From NCBI GenBank assembly GCA_000750105.3, contig JPHH03000034.1:1-64000 (forward strand): a DNA stretch of 64,000 bases, read 5' to 3'. A model generated the notes under the pieces. It worked only from the letters and a program-made list of their open reading frames with translations, did no database searches and was not told where the DNA came from. Of the stretch, positions 1-10,943 are shown one piece after another. Positions within the stretch are counted from its first letter, which is position 1, and the number at the start of each line of letters is the position of its first letter. This stretch comes from Tolypocladium sp. Sup5 PDA-1 (taxonomy: Eukaryota > Ascomycota > Sordariomycetes > Hypocreales > Ophiocordycipitaceae). The position numbers and the translations under genes are program-made.

Positions 1-290
1 GGGGTTAGTGCTCGATCTAGGTTTAGTTAGTGGTGCTATTTCGATAGTGTTAAGTATTGCTTAGGGTAACGCTATAACCTTCTAAATAAGAGCTTTTAAT
101 ATATAATAGTTTAGGTTCCTAAGGGATAAACCGGCAGGTTTATATTAGTAGGTGAGGTTAGGGCGTAGTACTAGGCTAGTCTTGTCACGATAGTAATAGA
201 TCGAATATCCCGGATAGTAGATCGTAACTAAAGAGTGTTATTGAAAGCTAGCGAGGTATCTATGCTATGGTGAGGAAATTGGGGGGCCCT
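1..290. repeat. AT-rich RIP-like block at window edge
   Basis: The sequence is rich in TA steps and 'tag/cta' triplets and poor in CpA/TpG, with no open frame. This is what repeat-induced point mutation leaves in old transposon copies. No parent element can be recognised. It continues off the left edge. Confidence 0.5.
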
Positions 291-299
291 ATATACTAG

Positions 300-460
300 C
301 GATAGATCGCTGCCGCTCCTAGGGATCACTACGATCCCTTGGATCGCCATGATCTATGGATCACTAATGATCCATGGATCGTTAATGATCTATCTCATGG
401 ATCGCACGATCCATCCCGTGGATCGCACCGATCCATCGTTCATTGGTTGATCGTTCCGAC
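300..460. repeat. GATC-rich short-repeat cluster
   Basis: About 14 GATC tetramers lie between 305 and 452, mostly in alternating forms of 'ggatcgcacgatcc' and 'atgatccatggatcgt', so that many pairs form short palindromes. No coding frame crosses it. It looks like a locally amplified simple repeat between the RIP-like block and the LINE fragment. Confidence 0.55.
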
Positions 461-612
461 CATTGTTCCGTGCAGCCCGCATTAGCGCCTGCACAGCCGG
501 CCCATCCCGTGGCCCGTCAGCCTGGGTCGTAACACCCTTGGGAACCCAAACCGTCACATAAACGGTCGTTTATACATACGTTAGATTTGCAATTCGGACG
601 TCATTCTATACA

Positions 613-2784
613 GTGATTATCGTGCCATCTATCCGCCTGGGGCCCCAGGTGCTGAGATCAGCGAGCCACGGTGGAATTGCGGTAGTGGGTCAAATAGTTC
701 GGTACCTAACTGTAACACACGGTGGAATTGTGGCCGAGCGTCTAATGCTTCTGCTTCGTCATGGCCCGCAATCGCTCATGTCCGATTCCGCTGCTCCTAT
801 CTTGTGTAGGAAGCTATTGAGCCTTGCCATACCAGTGTCGAACTGAGCTAGAACGTCCAATTCTCTCCTTTCCAGATGGTCATATGGAGCGCGAGTATGC
901 TTGCCCGGTAGTGCAGTGTCGATCAGATTCGAGTAGTCTGTACTTTCCAATTCCTTCTGGGAGTCTCCCGCGTTGCCGCTGTGCCATGATCGCCAATCGC
1001 AGCTTTGTGGATCTAGCTTGATATGGTGGCGCGTCTGGTATGTATTCTAACTTCGTCGCTCTCTGCGCTGCTGCTTTGGCCATCGGTCCCAATGCAAAGC
1101 CTTCGTCTCTCGCTGGTACCCACATGAGTGTAACGGGGCAGCCTCTTCTTTGAAGGTGTTGGACACGGTCGTAAATCTATCGAATGGTGCATTGGCAAGA
1201 TTGCTGGCGTGGCCGCCTGATGACTTCCAGTGCAGAGCGATTGTTTGTCATGACCGTCAAATTCCGACGGCGCGGTCCGGGCGGCATGCATTTTAGCGCC
1301 ATCGATATTGCTGCCAGTTCCGCCGTGTACGGATTCTGCTCGTCTCTAGGCCCGAGAGTGACGGAATAGCTGGCCAGAACCTCGCCTGCGCTGTTGAGAG
1401 TCGTGTCGTGCACGACACCTCCCATCCCCACTCTGCCACCCTTCTGCCAGCACGAGGTAGCAATGGCAACGCCTTCTACGTCATTTGGTGCCTTGACAAT
1501 GCCTTCTACATTATTTGGTGCCTTGACCTCCCTCGTCAGGTCGGCCTCGCCGCTCCATGGCGGCAGGGCATGCTCATGAACGACGGCGACTGATACACTG
1601 GCGCCCGGGGGCCTTTTTAAAATTGGTGCGTAGGCGCGTTTTCTGACTAAGCACAAAACGTGCGTCCCCCATTGGCGCTTGTGAGACGCGCCATGCAGCA
1701 CTCCCTTCGTGACTTCTTAATATGCACTTATATACGGGTACGAGTCAGCAAAGGCTAGGTTAACAGCAGCAGCTAGAATTAGTCGAAGTGCCGCCGACAG
1801 CCACTGCTGATCAAACTGCCGGCAGCATGAACAACGGCCAGGAAACAGCTGCGGGAGTCGTCGCAGCAGCCCTCCTCGTTTCCCGCGCGTGATAGTTTCT
1901 TCCACCCTGTGCCCCAGCGGAGCCTCGACGAGGTGCAGACCACGACGCATCCGGTTCCAACATTCCAAATCAACATTATCTCATCCAATAGAACCTGCTC
2001 AAGGAACAACTACGCGTAGCTGCAGCCATCGTTGGTTGGAAGTTATCGTTGGTTGGCAACCTGATTGCATAACGACCTTCCGTTATGACGGCATGTTCAT
2101 GGAAAAAGCCCCGACCTGAGCGAATTTTAACAGTCTTATGATCATCTTGTATAGAAGGGTTTAGTGTTTTTCTATTATGATCACTGCTGCGCACAGCGTT
2201 CCGTGTGAAGTGAATGACCGTGGTCATGTCTCCTTCAAATGTGGCGCCGCTGCGTCCCTCCCACTCGAGCGCGTTGTCAATGATTGATTGAATGCCCGCT
2301 CAGTTCGCCTCTGCCGTCGGCCCCATCACCCAGGCCCAGTACTCTTCGACAAACGCCATTGAGCCACCTTTCGCGTTGATCCTTTTCTGCATCGGATCTG
2401 CATTGAAGACTAGGAATGCAATTGGCGACAACGGAGATCCTAGGGGTAGGCCTGCTTGGGCAGTTCGCGTCGCTCGGACCTGTGCCCATTGACCACCACC
2501 GAGGCCGTCCGCCTGGAGCAGAAGGTGCCCATCCACCTCACCGGTCTGTCCGGTAGTCCTCTCGCCTTCGTCCTCTCCAGCAGTCGCTCTTTGTACACCC
2601 CATTGTAGGCTCCTTTGACGTCGAAGCTGACTAGGCTGAGCACCTTGCCAGTCCTCTGTACCTTGTAAATTTGTTCTTGTAGAAGTAGGAGTGCTTCCTC
2701 GGCTAACCGTCGCTTGGTGTCGGTCCTATTTCCGTTCAGGTGGGTCTGAGTATACCCCTGCGATATACGTAAATATGACCCCAC
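613..2784 (-). mobile_element. Degenerate Tad1-like LINE fragment (RT and RNase H)
   Basis: Read on the minus strand, pieces of one LINE ORF2 appear in the right order but in different frames. First comes a reverse transcriptase segment at 2784-2300 with 'SFDVKGAYNGVY' and 'SPLSPIAFLVFNAD'. Next is 'ALEWEGRSGATFEGD' near 2250. An RNase H domain at 1701-1180 has 'NPYTAELAAISMALK'. Last is the C-terminal tail at 950-759 with 'ALPGKHTR' and 'LAQFDTGMARLNSFLHKIGA'. The family's catalytic F-V-D-D box reads F-V-E-E here, and frame changes occur near 2445 and in the RNase H part. The endonuclease part is missing, so the copy is 5'-truncated and dead. The stretch 1702-2160 does not match the expected linker and may be a deletion or insertion. 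Confidence 0.8.
1706..1820 (+). repeat. Dispersed repeat, copy 1
   Basis: About 110 bp, with 'acgggtacgagtcagcaaag' at its core, recur in the same orientation at 11553-11670 with scattered mismatches. Here the repeat lies inside the LINE fragment, between its RNase H and RT parts. It could be a small independent element or a piece of LINE sequence also left at the other site. Confidence 0.65.
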
Positions 2785-3100
2785 GCGGCGTTATGCAGAG
2801 CTCAAGGGATTTGGAACCGTGCGAAATTGCCTTCACATGGGTCTTCCAGCTGAGTATGGAGGGAGAAGGTTAAAGCTAGCCTTCTGGAGATGCGAAGTAC
2901 GAGGGATTGCGTTGAAGGTTGCTGGGGCTTGTCTGTGAACAGTAAAGGATTGTGCTTGTATTGGCGTTTGACCTATCCACTTAGGTGCGCGATCCACTCG
3001 CATCTCGGGCCGATGCTAAGGGTCTCCAGAGACCTGCTCGAAAGCAGATATACGAGATGGGGACCAGACGATTCACTGTCCACGGCAGTGCACTATACGA
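2785..3100. other. Short intergenic stretch
   Basis: No gene or clear repeat is seen. It separates the LINE fragment from the promoter of the secreted-protein gene. Confidence 0.4.
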
Positions 3101-3107
3101 TATAAAG
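3101..3107 (+). promoter_or_regulatory. TATA box of the secreted-protein gene
   Basis: 'tataaag' lies about 125 bp before the ATG at 3233, within a pyrimidine-poor stretch followed by a C/T-rich leader. Spacing is plausible for a fungal promoter. No transcript evidence is available. Confidence 0.4.
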
Positions 3108-3232
3108 CTCTATCCACCTCCACTCAAATCGTATCCGGGCAAACGTCTCTATCCTTTTCTTATTTGACGGAAGCACTATCATTCTCCTCAGTCAAGTACT
3201 GGTCTCGCATTTATCATTTGAATCTCTATAAC

Positions 3233-4264
3233 ATGACTCTCATATCTGCTATGCTTCGATCCATAGTGGCGATAAGCACCCTAATCAGCCTGGGTCTTTC
3301 ACAGTGTGGTCTTCAGACTGAGACTAATGGGGTCCCCGGCTGCTACAACGACACCACTGCGGTCCAGGGCGCAAGCGCATACAGGGATGGCGAAGGTGTC
3401 TATATCGGGAGCGCCTGTAATGCCACCTCCTCCTTTAACCTCACCTATGTCCCTCCACATGGGGTTTCGTGCTGGACAGACTACTTCTTGGTCGGCACGA
3501 CTTCTGAATACCAGAGCCCCTACCAAGTTGAGGGCGACATTGAGTGCCCAGCAACTGGCACTGGCAGTTGTTCACAAGCAGTTCAGCAAGTTAAACAGAC
3601 GTGCACCAGTTTCCAATGGGGCCTTAGCGAAACAATATCCCAGTCGTTGAAGGTGGCTTTAGTGGTCATTGACTATACCTTATCAGAATCGTTTGGTTCT
3701 ACGCAGAGCTGGACCCGCCAGACCTGCAACTCCAACGCAACCACTCAGACCTGCACCTGGACGACTGGCGGGTGTCACTCAATCTGGGCAGCGCAGCGCA
3801 TCGATACTGTGCATGGATACATGCGCCGCTCGTGCAGTTCGCAACAGCCCCCATATGGCAACTTTACGATTGGAATGCTCGACTACGCTATTCCCTTGGC
3901 AGGTGTTACTGATATCGTTTGTAGTGATATCTGTGCCGATGTCACTATCGATAGTTTTTCGCCTCTTCCTAACAACGGATCTCTGACGCTCTGGCCTGGA
4001 ACACCGGTTGAAAGCAACGCAACGGAAACGTATCTTCCAGCGCCATATTCATATCTTGTGCCGTTGTCGTCGGTACTTACGTCGGTGACGACAACCCTGA
4101 CGGAAACGGAAACTATTTATGATACGCAGACGGCTAATGGACCGACGACGACGTACATGTTTACGGACTCGGAGACGATTCCGCCAGGCACGTATACCGC
4201 GTCGTTTTGGGACTATATCTATGAAACGACGACACAACCATGTCCTACAGGAAGTCTGAGATAG
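3233..4264 (+). CDS. Secreted Cys- and Thr-rich protein, unknown function
   Basis: Intronless frame of 343 residues from the ATG at 3233. The frame stays open upstream only through a TTG at 3164. The first residues form a typical signal peptide (hydrophobic stretch ending 'ISLGLSQC'). The mature part has many cysteines, several N-X-S/T sites, and from about residue 280 a Thr/Ser-rich tail ('TSVTTTLTETETIYDTQT') like the stalk of wall proteins or adhesins. No GPI-type hydrophobic C-terminus is seen, so it is probably secreted or wall-associated. I do not recognise the family. The next recognisable gene downstream is a LysM-chitinase remnant, which fits a secreted, wall-interacting neighbourhood, but a joint function is inference. 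Confidence 0.7.
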   Translation: MTLISAMLRSIVAISTLISLGLSQCGLQTETNGVPGCYNDTTAVQGASAYRDGEGVYIGSACNATSSFNLTYVPPHGVSCWTDYFLVGTTSEYQSPYQVEGDIECPATGTGSCSQAVQQVKQTCTSFQWGLSETISQSLKVALVVIDYTLSESFGSTQSWTRQTCNSNATTQTCTWTTGGCHSIWAAQRIDTVHGYMRRSCSSQQPPYGNFTIGMLDYAIPLAGVTDIVCSDICADVTIDSFSPLPNNGSLTLWPGTPVESNATETYLPAPYSYLVPLSSVLTSVTTTLTETETIYDTQTANGPTTTYMFTDSETIPPGTYTASFWDYIYETTTQPCPTGSLR

Positions 4265-4664
4265 AGGGTCAAACTGGCATACGGCAAATGAGATATAGGA
4301 TAGTACGGAGGAATACAGAGTATGTTCTTCAAGAAGTAACTCTAGGCGTGGTACTTAAATCAGCTCTGTTATAGGAATGGGAAGGGGTTATATGCGTTGG
4401 AGAGCGAGGACAGTGGAAACTGCAACCGATGTATGGAGTTCTCTTCGCCCTGTCGAAGAGTTTAAGCTCGGCCGGTTCAGCAGGTCTTAAGTTGTTCAGA
4501 TCAATGAAATTTCGATTCCGTTTAATTTAGCCTGAAACACAGTCCGTGGAAACTGTCGGCTTTTCTTACGACATGACTGTTATAACCTACACAAGCACTC
4601 TGATTCTTTCAATCTAAGTAGCTGACGGCCCTATTGTCGGATAGAGGGGTTGACTTAAGCAGCC
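4265..4664. other. Intergenic, no gene seen
   Basis: Downstream region of the secreted-protein gene. It has no frame with coding character and no recognisable element. Confidence 0.4.
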
Positions 4665-4945
4665 CTTGGGCAGAGGAAAAGGCTAGCCACGGAGGCCAGT
4701 GGTATGCTGACTAGATAGCTGACGAGATATCTTGTCAGATGACTAGATCGTCGGTCTGCTGACCTCTAGGGCTGAGAAAAAGGAAGGAAAACGCCGGAAA
4801 ACGCCAGCTAGGCACGGAGGCAAAGGAGGGAAGGAATTCACTTACATGGCAACTAAGGATGCTTCAATTGAACAAGGAATTGAGACCTATTGTTATATTT
4901 GACCCATGAATCGGAACCGCATAACGCGGCACCTATATAAAAAGT
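4665..4945 (+). repeat. Dispersed repeat family, copy A
   Basis: Diverged but recognisable similarity to 48695-48945 in the same orientation: shared 'gggcagaggaaaa', then 'gctgagaaaaag', then 'cacggaggca' in the same order. Both copies end in a 'gaat(c/t)gg(a/c)acc' motif. No coding capacity. A non-autonomous DNA element or a solo-LTR-like remnant are both possible. Confidence 0.45.
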
Positions 4946-4947
4946 TC

Positions 4948-5154
4948 TCAATCTGAGCGCAATCCCCCTATTTCTTTTTCCTGTTTTTCTGAAAAGCAAT
5001 CATGCAAGTGGAAATCCTTAGGGGAGGCTGTAATACACCACTTGCTAGTAAATTTGATTTGCTTTGTGATGGCCGACTCGTAGTCGTTGAAGACGAACGA
5101 CTTGCAGTCTGGAACAGCTGCGCAGCGCGTCGCCCAAGCCTCGAGACTGTCCAT
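4948..5154 (-). CDS. Short Cys-rich ORF, possible PAN-like gene fragment
   Basis: A 68-residue frame from an ATG, beginning 'MDSLEAWATRCAAVPDCKSF' with a second cysteine pair 'KWC' and 'HDC'. The spacing recalls fungal PAN/apple-type extracellular domains, but the match is weak. No signal peptide is seen, and it abuts a dispersed repeat, so this is more likely a leftover exon than a gene. Confidence 0.25.
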   Translation of the reverse strand: MDSLEAWATRCAAVPDCKSFVFNDYESAITKQIKFTSKWCITASPKDFHLHDCFSEKQEKEIGGLRSD

Positions 5155-5159
5155 TTTCC

Positions 5160-7390
5160 GCCGGCTGTTCCTATTGAACGACTAAGGCCATCACTGCGAG
5201 TACTCTAACCTTGGGCACCGCAGACCAATCCATTAGGAGGGTTGTTACTGAGCATCAACGTTATGGCACCTGTTTGGGCGACGGATCCCGAGAGGGTCGA
5301 GCGGGGGTCGTGATCTAACTCGCCCGTCGTCAGCCCCTCCGCTTCACCGCGAGAAGAGCAATACAAGTTGTACCGAGCGTCTTAATCTGCAGTACGCTAG
5401 ACATACCTCGCTATAGCCGGGGAGAGCGAACCCGAGGCGGGCATAGGCGACGGCGCCGATGATGCCAGATGTAAACCCCATGATTGGTGATTGGTGGTTG
5501 CTGGTGATTTGCTAGAAGCCTGAGGCGATGACTAAGAGCCAGGTACTTGAACAACGATACATCCACGAGGCAGGGACGCGTGTATGTATAAATTCGTTCC
5601 CAAACCCGCTGCAGCTCTGTCGAGCTTAACCCTATAGGCACACTATTCTTCTTACGTAAATATAAGAATTTAGAACTACTGTAAGGTTGAGTAATGTATA
5701 CTGTATAGACAGCTACGAGGATTCCACATCAAGTTATGGATCGGCAACGGGCGTCGGCGGGACCGGTGGAGACGAAGCCAGTGTTTAATGATGAAGGTGA
5801 TTCCAAATGCATACGAATACGTCAAGAGTCACCCTTTTGGAATTGGGCCTTGAGTCATGGAATCCTATTGCGAGCATATTTCATAGCAATTTTCCCAGTG
5901 GATGCGACATGGATGCGGAATCAATACAGTGCATGCCAAGCTACCACATATACAGGCTATCTCATAAAGGCGAAAGTATTTTATTTAATATAAGCTCTAA
6001 GTGTTACGATTGGGGAAGCTCTGGGTGCCCGGCGGTAGATTGGACGCTAAGGGGATGCATACTGCATATGCAACAGGCATCAAGATCGGATGACTGTCTT
6101 GAGAGGTGGGTCGGGCAACATGAAGGGTGGGCATGACTAACATCTCCTAGACCATGTGTTGATGCTGGACTCGTGGGAACGTTGAGGTCCGATAGACCGT
6201 ATTACACCACGTAAGTAGCCATGACGCTCATCGGAACCACGGTGTAGATACTCGAATGGAGAAGATAAGAAGATGGATAGTATCTTGGGCTTTCATATAA
6301 TCTATAAATGTCCATTGTAAGAAAGTATATCTGACTTGATGATTGGCATTTTATCGTTGTCAAATTCTTTGTACTATCTTGCCGTAGAACCAGCGTTTCT
6401 CGGACATGCCCGCCAGAGTGACGATGGGCTGTTCAAGGGGACGGCTTACCTACTTCTAACCCTATTCCTCCCTCCGACTTTTGGTCCTCGCCTATTTTTA
6501 CCATGTTTCCAGTCCTCATATCCGACCTTGGCACTCGGAGGCCTCTTCAGGTTGCCGTTGCACAAAACGTAGCCACCTTGGCTGCATCCGTTGAGGTAGA
6601 GCAGTGCCAAAGCAATGACCACCTGCAATGCAACTTGTCAGGCTCTGATATGGTCTGACAGCCCTGTCTTGGGGGGCCCATGGAGCATGTCGGTCAGACA
6701 GGTCCGGTCCCACGTTGACTGCCATTAAGGCAGTACTCTGATGATTGAAGCAGAGAGCTGCAAGACATGACGATCTCGGAAGCTTCTTCCATGTCCTCAC
6801 GGCCCGTTTCACGCCAGTCTATTTTGCCAAGATGTATTATGCAATACAACAATTTAAAGCTTGTTGAACTGCCTGGAATGAAAGTCTGATCTGCAATTCG
6901 TCACATTGAATGTAAGCCGGCCGTTATATTTTTGGTCCCAAGGTGCACGCTGGTTACGAGACGTCGTTTTGAAGCGAGCTTTTTCTTCACTCCGCTGTGG
7001 TTACTTCGCATACTATATCAAAATGATCAAATATATCGCGGAGATCGACAAATGACAAAAACCTACAAACACGAAGCCGCGACTATAATCTGGGTTAATG
7101 TCCTAAGTTGCTTCAACTCTCCATTAGGATCTTCCGATCTCGACCATTAATATAGCTCAATAAAATAGGTTGAAGCAAATGTTTCAGTGGGCTTCGCTTC
7201 GCTTAACACTTGCTTGCTGGTACAGGTACAGGGTAGAGCGATAGGGCCGGAGTTGCAGCCGCTGACGGGCTTTGATCGGAAGAGCAGCTCACGCCTGTGA
7301 GAGCCGCGTGCCAAATTTTCGCTCGTTCACTGACAACTTAACCTCCGCGTCCAAGCTAGCACTGCGAGGCAAATGTCTCAGCATTATTAA
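5160..7390. other. 2.2 kb without a recognisable gene
   Basis: Only short frames without codon bias or known motifs are present on either strand. Base composition is mixed, with AT-rich patches. A small frame at 5736-6136 carries several cysteines but matches nothing I know. Confidence 0.5.
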
Positions 7391-7391
7391 G

Positions 7392-9317
7392 CTACTTGGA
7401 TCCTCCGGCCACGCAGATGCTATATCCCAGCCAGAGACTCTCGCACTTGGCTCCGATCCCAGGATTCAACTTATACAGCGTCGCGAAGTCGATTCCAAAC
7501 TTCTCCTGAATGCTCGAGCAGCCGTCTCCGCTCTTAACGGTGTAGTACGTTGTGCAGGTTGACGGCGTCCCTGGTTGTGTCGGAGCCGGGGGTGCGGTGC
7601 TGCTAGAGGTAGCAGTTGGCGTCGGTGCCGCCACACAGTATGCGTAGCCGATCCAGAGTGATTGGCAGTTAGATCCGACTGTAGGTCGTCAGCAAAATGG
7701 GCCTTGTTTACAAGTTGGGGAATTGGAGGAAATCAAGACAACTAACTTACCGGCAGGGTTCCATGCCAAGAACTGCTCCAACGTTATGCTGTTTTCTTTA
7801 GTGATGGCTGCGCATGAGTCGCCCTCTTTGACTGTATGATACTTTGTGCAACCGTCTACGATCCCAGTCTGGGTGGGACCCGTGGAAGCTGACGGTAGTG
7901 TTCGCGATGTCGTGGTCGACGGGGTGGTGGTGGTGGCGTTGGTCGGTGAAGTGAGAGAGTAAATCTGTGAAGTTATGGGATAACCAGAGTAGGTTGCAAT
8001 ATCCCCAACGGCCTGGACGCAGTAAGCCAGGCTAAGGAGCAAGTTTGTACACTCCTTGTTGATCTCAGGATTGAGGAAGTAAAAGTCCTCGAGCGCTATG
8101 TTTTGGCGAATCGACACAGCCTGGCAGTAGTCGCCCTCTTGGATGGTATACCACCTTGCGCAGCGCGAGTTGGACTCTGGCGACGCGTTGGTGGGCTTGG
8201 GGACAGGCGTGCCTGTCGGTGGAATTGTGGGCGGCGTGGCCGTGGCGTTGACGTAAGGAGCTGGAGATGTAAAATTGTATCCTGTCGCGCCGCAGCTTGA
8301 AGTGGTGTTGAGAGCATTTGCGCTGCACGCGGCGCCCGTCGTCAAGATACGCTTAGCTTCCTGAGCATAAGTGCAGCCATTATTGACATTGGCATCAGAG
8401 AACCCAGCCGCCCACATCATGATACCACCGAAGGCATCGTCGCCGCTGTACTTCTTTGTAAGAGTGGCCAGGTCGTTGGGCTGGAGGTAGTACTTGGCAC
8501 CGCTCTCAGTTCCGGTGGCAGCAAGCGGAGAGGCAGGCACGCCAAGGAACATCTTGGCCTTGCCAGATGGGGTGTTGGCGATGCTCTTCTTCCAGTCGTC
8601 CCAGTTGATGGGGCCGTTGACGGAGCAGCCGGGGTTGTTGTAGAACTGGATGAAGAGCTAGTCAAAGTTGGACTTGGTGATGATCACGTTCATGTTGGGC
8701 TCGGGGACGGGGCACCGAGGAGCACCGGTAATATTGTAGGTGTTGCTCGAGTCCGAGGCAAAGTTGGCGCGGAGCTTGGAGATCATGAACTGGTAGTACT
8801 GGTTCCCGCTATTTCTCTCAATGTTAAAGTCCCAGCCGTTGACAAAGGTCTGACCGAATGGTCGAGGGACAGTTCCGTTTCCCTTGGTGTTGCCATACGC
8901 ATCCCATAAGTTCTGGCCGATAGTCTCTGCCTCTTGTTGCGACGAAAGGGAGTACGATCCACTCGCACCTCCAAGAGATAGAATGACCTTGATGCCCTTG
9001 GACTTGCAGGTGGCCAGGTCATCGCAGTTCTGCCCCTTGCCATCGGTGATGTTGCATGACTGGCCGATGGTGCCACTTGGGATAAGTTGACCGTTGCCGT
9101 ATTGATAGAGAAAGGCCAGCACGATGATATCGATTCCAGCCTCTGACGTGCAGTACGTGGTCAAGTCGTTATTCTCGACCACTCCGCCGCCGTTCTGGCC
9201 CCAATAGGCGACGTTCTGGGCTCTATTTGCAGCACAGACGGGAGATTTATGAAGTCCCGCCAGGGCAGACGTGGCCATAAGGCCGAGGCAGGCAAGACAG
9301 GCAGCAGAAAAGTGCAT
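7392..9317 (-). pseudogene. Secreted GH18 class III-type chitinase with two LysM domains, interrupted
   Basis: Exons 9317-7751 and 7678-7392 (intron 7679-7750, gtaagt...ctacag) give 617 codons in one frame. Order: signal peptide (residues 1-20), GH18 domain starting 'NVAYWGQNGGG' (about 28-330), a Thr/Pro linker, a LysM domain with 'CARWYTIQEGDYC', a Thr/Ser linker, a second LysM (TKYHTVKEGDSC, split by the intron), and a third LysM-like unit near the C-terminus (TTYYTVKSGDGC). Codon 220 (8658-8660) is TAG in the conserved '..FD-stop-LFIQFYNNPG' stretch, and the frame stays open on both sides. The catalytic DxxDxDxE box reads N-G-W-D-F-N-I-E, so two of three aspartates are asparagine. An active enzyme would cut chitin outside the cell while LysM binds it. 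This copy is probably dead, or a truncated protein. Confidence 0.8.
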
Positions 9318-9345
9318 CTTGCGGATATCAAGGAATGTGTTGAAG

Positions 9346-9356
9346 TTATATAAATA
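9346..9356 (-). promoter_or_regulatory. TATA-like element of the chitinase gene
   Basis: On the minus strand 'tatttatataa' lies about 30-40 bp before the ATG at 9317. The leader would be very short. Prediction from sequence only. Confidence 0.3.
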
Positions 9357-9359
9357 CTG

Positions 9360-10735
9360 AAATATAGTTTCGAGGGGGTTCGAGGGAATGGATAGATCTA
9401 CCGGGGATCTTATAAAGCAATAATAGAAATTGGATATATAAAGATATACGCAGATTGCTATCGAGCGACGTGAGGCATCGTGAGGAGGGACTAGGATATC
9501 TCCATACTTATGCTTTTAGATCATTATAGGACTTAATGCCCTGGATTCGGACCCCCTGAATAGTCTTTCGGGCGTCTTTCCTGAAAACGGTATTAGTTTA
9601 TCACTACGTGTGATGGCTTTCAGCTCGCATACAAAGTCCGAGTTGCAGCCACTGTCTCAGCTAGCGGACTGGCCTGAAGCGCGTAACGGGCGGTGGTAGC
9701 ATGGAATCATCGCCGTCGGAGGCGTTGGTGATGGGCTCTATGAGGATGACGGTCGGGTGTATGCGGACCCCTGCCGCCGAGGCGTCGAAGTTGCGCAGGG
9801 GTATGAGGGCATGGCATGGAATGGAATGGCATAGGATCTAGGGCTGGGTTACAGGTGGGTTAAAGTCGAAGCCTGACTGGTCGACTCGAGGAGGCGCGGC
9901 TGCGTACCTGTTCGTGCTGTACTCATGTTTGCATGCACTGCCTGACTCGAGGCGGCGGTCAGACAGCGGTCAGACAGCAAGCAAAAGATGGCCAGGGCAG
10001 TGTAGTCGGCAGTCGGCAGACGAAACCTGCTGCAGGAGTGTGGGGAGAGTGGAGATCGATAGAGAGTGCGTGTTTTATTCTTCTCGATGGACCCTTTCAG
10101 GTCGGGGTCCCTTGTCCATGAAAAGTCATCCCCAGCTAGTCCGCGCTAGACGACTTACACGATCCGTACTATCTCTTGAGCGCAGGCGGCCTGAATATGA
10201 GTCTCCGCGGCGTTTCAATACCCGATCCCAGGATCTCAGCTTCGGAGTCAGCGATGATCGTGGCTTTGCCTAGCTTCCTCCTAGTGATAGGTTGCCAACA
10301 TCTCCGTACTAGTCCAGGTCTTGACCACAAACGTACAGGCCGCCGCCATGCGATGGGGTGTATTCATCAATATTCGCTCAGACGCCCCGAAGAACCTGGT
10401 GACTATTGCAGCTAAACTGCAAGGCTTCCGAGAGTGTCCGTCTATCGATGCAACACTACTGCAGGGGCCGGGCGCACCCTTGCTAGCCGCCAATCGCTGC
10501 CAGATGCAATATGCTTTTCCCCTGACTCCTGCCACACCCGACGTCATGCTCGATCCCATCATCGGCAGGCACCCAACCAGGAACGGAAGGCTCGACTCAC
10601 GAGCAAACGGGGGCAAACCACACGCACTCCACCCAAGGCAGGCAGGCACGTCCCAGTCGCTAGCCTGCGTGCCAGTGCCTCTCCTCCTACCTCCTCCTCG
10701 ATCACGCTTCTTCGCTCAACCACCCCGTAACGTAC
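9360..10735. other. Intergenic between chitinase and Knh1-like gene
   Basis: 1.4 kb between two outward-facing genes. No frame has coding character. It holds GC-rich patches near 9780-10050 and is otherwise featureless to me. It probably contains both promoters. Confidence 0.4.
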
Positions 10736-10738
10736 GGC

Positions 10739-10786
10739 TCTGTCTCTGTCTGTCTCTCTCTCTCTCTATTTTTCTTTATATATCAG
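10739..10786 (+). promoter_or_regulatory. Pyrimidine tract and TATATA of the Knh1-like gene
   Basis: A long CT run (tctctctctctctctattttt) is followed by 'tttatatatc'. Together they lie about 160-200 bp before the ATG at 10944. CT-rich tracts just before the transcription start are common in fungal genes. Confidence 0.4.
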
Positions 10787-10943
10787 CCCTCGATCTTACC
10801 GTTCTTTTCACAAAGGCACCTCGCTACCCACACTCTTTTATAACTTACGGTCGCTCACTCCCTCGGCTTTCGTTCAAGCCGATGTTCGCTAAAACAACAA
10901 ACAATAGCAATATCTACTACCTACCAGGTTTAACAAGGTCAAG

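Noticed and set aside
298..470. CRISPR-like array at the GATC cluster
   Set aside because: Units are short palindromes without constant spacers, and the organism is a eukaryote.
8640..8680. Intron to remove the chitinase stop codon
   Set aside because: Conserved GH18 residues lie directly on both sides of the TAG in the same frame and no donor/acceptor pair spans it.
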